Source: Pectobacterium polaris (GTDB lineage Bacteria; Pseudomonadota; Gammaproteobacteria; Enterobacterales; Enterobacteriaceae). From it: 64,000 bases of DNA. Shown here in pieces: positions 59,051-64,000 of this stretch; position 1 is the first letter of the stretch, and the number at the start of each line of letters is the position of its first letter. A model generated the notes under the pieces. It made no database searches, had not been told where the DNA came from, and was given only the letters and a program-made list of their open reading frames with translations. The position numbers and the translations under genes are program-made. The stretch lies in NCBI RefSeq assembly GCF_002307355.1, contig NZ_CP017481.1:682001-746000 (forward strand), given 5' to 3'.

Positions 59051-60550
59051 GTGGAAACCAAAGATCTAATCGTTATCGGCGGCGGAATTAACGGTGCAGG
59101 CATCGCCGCAGATGCGGCTGGGCGAGGGTTATCAGTCCTGTTGTTGGAAGCGCAGGATCTTGCCTGTGCCACGTCCTCCGCCAGTTCCAAGCTGATTCAC
59201 GGTGGCCTGCGTTACCTTGAGCACTATGAGTTTCGTTTGGTCAGCGAAGCGCTGTCTGAGCGCGAAACGCTGCTAAAAATGGCCCCGCACATTATTTTCC
59301 CCATGCGCTTTCGTTTGCCCCATCAGCCGCACCTGCGTCCGGCCTGGATGATTCGTATCGGCCTGTTCATGTACGACAATATCGGCAAACGCGTCAGCCT
59401 GCCAGCCAGTAAGGGATTGAAATTCGGCGCAGATTCTGTGCTTAAGCCTGAATTGAAGCAGGGCTTTGAATATTCTGACTGCTGGGTGGACGATGCGCGT
59501 CTGGTGGTGTTAAACGCGCAGGAAGTGACAAAACGCGGCGGAGAAGTCCGTACCCGCACCAAAGTGACCCGCGCCCGCCGTGAGCAAGGCGTGTGGATTG
59601 TGGATGCCGTTGATTCACTGACCGGAGAAACCTTCACCTGGCGCGCCAAAGGTCTGGTGAACGCCACTGGCCCGTGGGTGAAAGAATTCTTTGATGACGG
59701 CCTGCAACTCAAATCGCCTTACGGCATCCGTTTGATCAAAGGCAGCCACATTGTGGTGCCAAAAGTCCATAACCAGCCACAGGCGTATATTCTGCAAAAC
59801 AAAGATCACCGTATTGTGTTCGTGATCCCGTGGCAGGATGACTACTCAATCATCGGCACGACCGACGTGGAGTACAAAGGCAATCCGCACGATGTGAAGA
59901 TTGATGACAACGAAGTCGCCTACCTGCTGGACGTGTATAACGACCATTTCAAACAGCAGCTTACGCGTGACGATATCGTCTGGACTTACTCTGGTGTGCG
60001 TCCGCTGTGTGATGACGAGTCCGATTCTCCTCAGGCGATTACCCGTGACTACACGCTGTCAGTCGATGATGATAACGGTCAGGCCCCGCTGCTTTCTGTG
60101 TTTGGTGGCAAGCTGACGACATACCGTAAGCTGGCAGAGCACGCGCTGGACAAGCTGCACAAATACTACCCGCAAGCGGGTAAAGCCTGGACGAAAGGTG
60201 CAGTACTGCCGGGTGGTGATATCGCGGGCACACGTGATGACTACGCCGCCGCGCTGCGTCGCCGCTTCAATCTGCCTGAATCACTGACGCGCCGTTACAG
60301 CCGCACCTACGGTTCAAACAGCGAACTGATTCTGGCAAACGTGAAAGGCCTTAGCGACCTGGGTGAAGATTTCGGTCATGACCTGTATGAAGCGGAACTG
60401 CGCTATCTGGTCGAAAAAGAATGGGCCGTTATGCTTGATGATGTCATCTGGCGCCGCACCAAACTGGGCATGCGCTTCGATGACGCACAGAAACAACGCA
60501 TCAGCGACTGGCTGGCAAACCATTACCAGCAGATAGCAAAAGCGGGCTAA
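59051..60550 (+). CDS. glpD: Aerobic glycerol-3-phosphate dehydrogenase
   Basis: FAD-dependent membrane-associated enzyme of 499 residues that oxidises glycerol-3-phosphate to dihydroxyacetone phosphate and feeds electrons to quinone. The start is the GTG at 59051 (METKDLIVIGGG), because GGAGGAAG lies six bases upstream and the E. coli protein begins with the same residues. The FAD motif GGGINGAG is at residues 10-17. Conserved segments SSKLIHGGLRYLEHYEFRLV and GIRLIKGSHIVVP are present. Ends in a strong hairpin. Confidence 0.97.
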   Translation: METKDLIVIGGGINGAGIAADAAGRGLSVLLLEAQDLACATSSASSKLIHGGLRYLEHYEFRLVSEALSERETLLKMAPHIIFPMRFRLPHQPHLRPAWMIRIGLFMYDNIGKRVSLPASKGLKFGADSVLKPELKQGFEYSDCWVDDARLVVLNAQEVTKRGGEVRTRTKVTRARREQGVWIVDAVDSLTGETFTWRAKGLVNATGPWVKEFFDDGLQLKSPYGIRLIKGSHIVVPKVHNQPQAYILQNKDHRIVFVIPWQDDYSIIGTTDVEYKGNPHDVKIDDNEVAYLLDVYNDHFKQQLTRDDIVWTYSGVRPLCDDESDSPQAITRDYTLSVDDDNGQAPLLSVFGGKLTTYRKLAEHALDKLHKYYPQAGKAWTKGAVLPGGDIAGTRDDYAAALRRRFNLPESLTRRYSRTYGSNSELILANVKGLSDLGEDFGHDLYEAELRYLVEKEWAVMLDDVIWRRTKLGMRFDDAQKQRISDWLANHYQQIAKAG

Positions 60551-61143
60551 TTGCTCCAGCCTCTACTTCTCGATCAGGCCTCCTGATCGAGAAGCCTTCC
60601 TACTATAAATAGCAGACGTCTAACATCCGCAACATACTCTTATCGTACTCGGTTCTCCGATGATGATTGAGCTTTTTTGATTCGCCCTCTAATTTATTCT
60701 CAGTGATATTATTTCAATATTAATCAATGGGCTTGCTTAGTTTTAGTCCTTTTTTTGTGCTATTGACTCTGAAAAAATCTTGTTATCCTTTACGCGTACT
60801 TTCTTAAAAGGAATAGCGTCAAAGATGCCACATGGAACGTTTTCATTACTCTTCACACCGTTTCAACCCTGCGACCTTCTTGTCTCCCACGACGTGAACA
60901 CACAGCATCTCTGCTCAACGTAAACTTTCTGCGCTTTTCACCCATGCTGCGTTTTCAACCAATATAGCGTTTTTATAACGTCTTATTTTCTCAACGTGAT
61001 GCTTTATCAACATGAACTGTGGCGTGAGCAGACTCAGACCACAGCTCAGGTTTTTATTTTAATCAGGATAGCGACGTGCCGCTCCGGGGGAACCCGAGGC
61101 GTGCGGTAGCCATGGCAACGGCGAAGGAAGAAGGAGAGGACGG
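60551..61143 (+). other. glpD/vgrG intergenic region (593 bp)
   Basis: A hairpin after glpD is listed separately. The rest is AT-rich up to about 60800 with no credible gene. A possible promoter is TTGACT (60763-60768) with TATCCT (60784-60789), but the 15-base spacer is short. The vgrG site AAGGAG is at 61131-61136. The change in base composition marks the join of backbone and type VI module. Confidence 0.5.
60566..60594 (+). terminator. Hairpin after glpD
   Basis: Perfect 13-bp arms CTTCTCGATCAGG and CCTGATCGAGAAG with a CCT loop begin 15 bases after the glpD stop. The T-run is weak (CCTTCC). Confidence 0.75.
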
Positions 61144-63114
61144 GTGGCAAACGGTACAGGATTACAGTTCACCGTAAAGGTCGGTGCCTTGGAGGCAGGC
61201 ACTTTCGCGGTGGTGGATTTCAGGCTGGATGAAGGGCTGAACCGGCCTTTTAGCCTGTCGCTGAGTCTGGCGAGCGCGTTGCCGGATGTTGACTTCGGCG
61301 CGGTGCTGGACCAGCCGTGCGAGCTGATGATTTGGTATGAAGGCGAACTGAAACGTCGGGTCAGCGGGATTGTCAGTGGCTTCACGCAGGGCGACACCGG
61401 ATTCCGCCGCACGCGCTATCAGGTGGAAGTCCGTCCAGCCCTGTGGCGACTGGGATTACGCACCAACGCCCGTATCTTTCAGGCGCAGAAGCCGGAAGCG
61501 ATTATCGGTGCACTGCTGGAAGAAGCCGGTATCACCGACTACGCCTTTGCGCTGCGCCACGAGCACGCAGTGCGCGAATATTGCGTGCAGTACAGGGAAA
61601 GCGATTTAGCCTTTATCACCCGGCTGGCCGCTGAGGAGGGAATGTATTTCTTCCACGAATACGAAGAGGGCAAACACCGGGTGGTATTTGCCGACGATGC
61701 CGGTGCGCTGACCAAAGGCCCTGAGCTGTTCTTCAATCTGGCGACGCAGGGGCTGAGTGAGGGCGAATATGTCCGACGCTTCCACTACGCGGAGCGGGTG
61801 AGTACGGCCGAAGTCGAGTTGAAGGACTACAGCTTCAAAACGCCGGCTTACGGGCTGTTGCACAAGAAAATGAGCGGCGAGCTGGAGCACCAGCGCGAAA
61901 GCTATCAGCATTACGACTATCCGGGTCGCTATAAACAAGACCCGAGCGGCAAGGCGTTCAGCGGCTACCGGCTGGATGCGCTGCGCTCAGGGGCGGTGAC
62001 GAGCGAAGGGGAATCCAACTGCGCGGGGCTGATGCCGGGCAACACCTTCACCTTGACGGAGCACCCGAATACGACGCTGAATGCAGTGTGGCAGACGGTG
62101 AGCGTGACGCACGTCGGGCAACAGCCGCAAGCGCTGGAAGAGGAAAGTGGCGGCGACCCGACGACCATGAGCAACAGCTTTGCCGTGGTGAAAGGCACGA
62201 CGACATGGCGTGCTGCCATGCCATACAAACCGATGGTGGACGGCCCGCAAATCGCTACCGTCGTCGGCCCGACGGGGGAAGAAATTTACTGCGACCAGTA
62301 TGGTCGGGTAAAACTGCAATTCCCGTGGGATCGCTACGGTGCGAGCAATGACCAGAGTTCCTGCTGGGTGCGTGTCAGTCAGGGCTGGGCAGGCGGCCAG
62401 TACGGCATGATCGCCATCCCGCGTATCGGCCATGAAGTGATCGTCAGTTTTCTCGAAGGCGATCCGGATCAGCCGATTGTGACCGGGCGAACCTTCCACG
62501 TCACTAATCCATCGCCCTACCCGCTGCCTGTCAACAAAACGCGTACCACGCTTCGTTCCAAAACCCATAAAGGCAAAGGATTTAACGAACTCAGTTTTGA
62601 GGATGCGACCGATAACGAAGAGATCTTCCTCCATGCCCAGAAAAATATGGCAGTGCGGGTGCTCAATTCTAAAGATGAGCGCGTGGACTATAACCGCACA
62701 ACGAGCATCGGGAATGATGAAGAACTGGTGGTCGCCAACGATCGTAAAGTCACGGTGGAAGGTAATCAGGATCACAAAACCACAGGCAATCATTTGTCGT
62801 TGACCGAAGGCGATCGGGGCATACAGGTTAAGGGCGATCTGACGCAGAAAATCAGCGGCGTATTCAGCGTGGACAGCAACGGCGATCTGACATTGCAAAG
62901 CGGCAGCAAATTAACACTCAGGGTCGGAAGCAGCTTTGTCGTTATCCACGCCGGTGGGGTGGACATCAAAGGGCCGGCTATCAATCTGAATTCAGGCGGC
63001 AGCCCGGGTGATGTGGCACTCCCCGCCGATCCGGCGATATTGAAAGCGGCCGCCGCCGCAGGGACGATGTTTGTGGCGCACTGTCCAGCAAAGGAGAAAG
63101 AAAACAGTGAGTGA
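61144..63114 (+). CDS. vgrG: Type VI secretion spike protein VgrG
   Basis: Tip protein of the type VI secretion needle, 656 residues. The N-terminal gp27-like part (about 1-340) includes [22 protein letters not shown]. The gp5-like OB fold is near residues 380-460 ([49 protein letters not shown]). A beta-helix with repeating polar strands follows. The C-terminus ends in a short Ala-rich helix and [13 protein letters not shown], with no extra effector domain. GTG start with AAGGAG seven bases upstream. It is followed by an overlapping adaptor gene, so it probably carries a non-covalent effector. Confidence 0.96.
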   Translation: MANGTGLQFTVKVGALEAGTFAVVDFRLDEGLNRPFSLSLSLASALPDVDFGAVLDQPCELMIWYEGELKRRVSGIVSGFTQGDTGFRRTRYQVEVRPALWRLGLRTNARIFQAQKPEAIIGALLEEAGITDYAFALRHEHAVREYCVQYRESDLAFITRLAAEEGMYFFHEYEEGKHRVVFADDAGALTKGPELFFNLATQGLSEGEYVRRFHYAERVSTAEVELKDYSFKTPAYGLLHKKMSGELEHQRESYQHYDYPGRYKQDPSGKAFSGYRLDALRSGAVTSEGESNCAGLMPGNTFTLTEHPNTTLNAVWQTVSVTHVGQQPQALEEESGGDPTTMSNSFAVVKGTTTWRAAMPYKPMVDGPQIATVVGPTGEEIYCDQYGRVKLQFPWDRYGASNDQSSCWVRVSQGWAGGQYGMIAIPRIGHEVIVSFLEGDPDQPIVTGRTFHVTNPSPYPLPVNKTRTTLRSKTHKGKGFNELSFEDATDNEEIFLHAQKNMAVRVLNSKDERVDYNRTTSIGNDEELVVANDRKVTVEGNQDHKTTGNHLSLTEGDRGIQVKGDLTQKISGVFSVDSNGDLTLQSGSKLTLRVGSSFVVIHAGGVDIKGPAINLNSGGSPGDVALPADPAILKAAAAAGTMFVAHCPAKEKENSE

Positions 63115-63973
63115 GATAACACGCTGGGCAATAGTGGATGCAGCGGTAGAACCCGAATTATTTTCGATGCTGGAACAATTAGACCCACCCCATGCCAGTT
63201 TATACGCGGAGCCGGTACCGGAAGATATTGGGCGATTGGCACCGCACCTGGTGCAGGTAGATGACAGGGTCTTTCACTGGCTGAATCAAAGGAAAACACC
63301 TTGGGGTATCTTGTTGGAAACAACGTCTGAAATGAAAGTATTGCGGCAACACTTGCGTAAATATCTACATGTACAGATCCCCAATGAAGCAAAACCTGTA
63401 TTTTTCCGTTTTTATGATCCGCGAAATATTTGGTCTTTTTGCGATGTGATGACAGAGTGGGAACTGTTCTGCTTCATGGGGCCAATGGAAAAAATCATGA
63501 CCATTTATGATGGAGCAGTACGAGAAGAGACTTTTAATTCAGTTCGTGCTCAGTATCCTCTCACGGCCAAGAGCAGGATGAAACTTCTAAAATTCAATCA
63601 ATCACAACTTGACATTCTAAACAACCATTCAGAAGCTAGATATATTGATGATATTTTTTCTAAAACACTTGTTAAATATAAAGAAAAAATACATCACATT
63701 TCTCACAATAGTAACCAAATTGATCCTGAACAGGACTTTTATTTCTACAAAGACTCTCAGGAAAACTCGACAACTTTCTCAGTAAAACATATTGTCAGTG
63801 AGTGTTATTATTTTTGTAAAGAGCATAACATCAATGATGACCACTCAATTCGTGAGTTAATTCATTTATTAATAGAAAAAGATTACTATTCATTAGAACA
63901 AGCCCTGAGTTTTGGAGAAATTCTTTGCTCCGTGAAGAACTACCGGGTTACTATCGCGTTAGTGATTTATTAA
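63107..63973 (+). CDS. DUF4123 type VI adaptor protein
   Basis: About 288 residues from a GTG at 63107, which overlaps the vgrG end by eight bases; AAGGAG lies 10 bases upstream. The N-terminal DUF4123 part ([30 protein letters not shown]) is a chaperone/adaptor that loads effectors onto VgrG. The 3' half becomes AT-rich and its protein is rich in Asn, Ser, Tyr and Ile, unlike the first part. The last ~15 codons overlap a different frame that reads as sensible protein, so either the next gene begins inside it or a frameshift exists. Confidence 0.85.
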   Translation: MSEITRWAIVDAAVEPELFSMLEQLDPPHASLYAEPVPEDIGRLAPHLVQVDDRVFHWLNQRKTPWGILLETTSEMKVLRQHLRKYLHVQIPNEAKPVFFRFYDPRNIWSFCDVMTEWELFCFMGPMEKIMTIYDGAVREETFNSVRAQYPLTAKSRMKLLKFNQSQLDILNNHSEARYIDDIFSKTLVKYKEKIHHISHNSNQIDPEQDFYFYKDSQENSTTFSVKHIVSECYYFCKEHNINDDHSIRELIHLLIEKDYYSLEQALSFGEILCSVKNYRVTIALVIY

Positions 63974-64000
63974 AAGATGTTCTAGGTGAATATTCTGCCT
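63925..64000 (+). CDS. Start of a downstream type VI cargo gene (partial, uncertain)
   Basis: A reading frame one base off the adaptor begins at a TTG (63925-63927) with GGAG seven bases upstream. It gives [25 protein letters not shown] to the window end. It overlaps the adaptor by 49 bases. It could be the N-terminus of the effector gene, or the true C-terminus of the adaptor after a frameshift. No family can be assigned from 25 residues. Confidence 0.35.
   Translation, partial: MLREELPGYYRVSDLLKDVLGEYSA

Overview
The window is a chromosomal segment of an enterobacterium, most likely a soft-rot Pectobacterium or close relative. The backbone follows Escherichia coli gene order: aroB-aroK-hofQPONM, mrcA, nudE, igaA-yrfG-hslR-hslO, pckA, envZ-ompR, greB, tex, bioH-gntX-nfuA, malQP, glpRG, glpE, glpD. 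The accessory genes fit a plant pathogen: kdgT-kduI for pectin breakdown products, an ornithine-lipid acyltransferase, a chemoreceptor and a type VI secretion spike. The genus is inferred from gene content and order only.

Layout. 1-5061: shikimate genes and the hof DNA-utilisation operon, all minus strand. 5177-17167: cell-wall synthase, Nudix hydrolase, Rcs attenuator, heat-shock pair, gluconeogenic pckA and the EnvZ/OmpR osmosensor. 17614-27911: a seven-gene minus-strand island between ompR and greB that looks like an iron-regulated carboxylate siderophore operon, with a Fur-box-like site and a leader hairpin upstream and a decayed CitE-like gene beyond them. 28781-37178: greB, an OlsF-like acyltransferase, a chemoreceptor with a FliA-type promoter, a citrate synthase paralogue lacking a catalytic histidine, and tex. 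37404-40349: an IclR regulator with kdgT and kduI. 40524-44868: a four-gene operon of an alkaline phosphatase, a DUF3299 lipoprotein-like/periplasmic protein and a MacB-type ABC transporter whose permease carries a long His/Asp-rich insert. 44963-60550: acrD, bioH, gntX, nfuA, malQP and the glp genes, with a glucose-1-phosphatase gene inserted inside the glpEGR group. 61144-64000: vgrG, a DUF4123 adaptor and the start of an AT-rich cargo region cut by the window end.

How the genes work together. The most interesting system is the siderophore island. One NIS synthetase, a fold-III decarboxylase and an SbnA-like enzyme indicate a citrate-type siderophore built from a diamine derived from 2,3-diaminopropionate. 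An octopine-dehydrogenase-family enzyme sits where SbnB would be expected. I infer that it releases diaminopropionate from the opine-like intermediate made by the SbnA-like enzyme. A TonB receptor, a binding protein and an MFS exporter complete uptake and export, but no ABC permease or ATPase is present. The second system worth attention is the His-rich transporter operon, which resembles zinc-handling ZrgABCDE/PA4063-4066 loci but is led by a zinc-type alkaline phosphatase.

No rRNA, tRNA, CRISPR array or insertion sequence was recognised.
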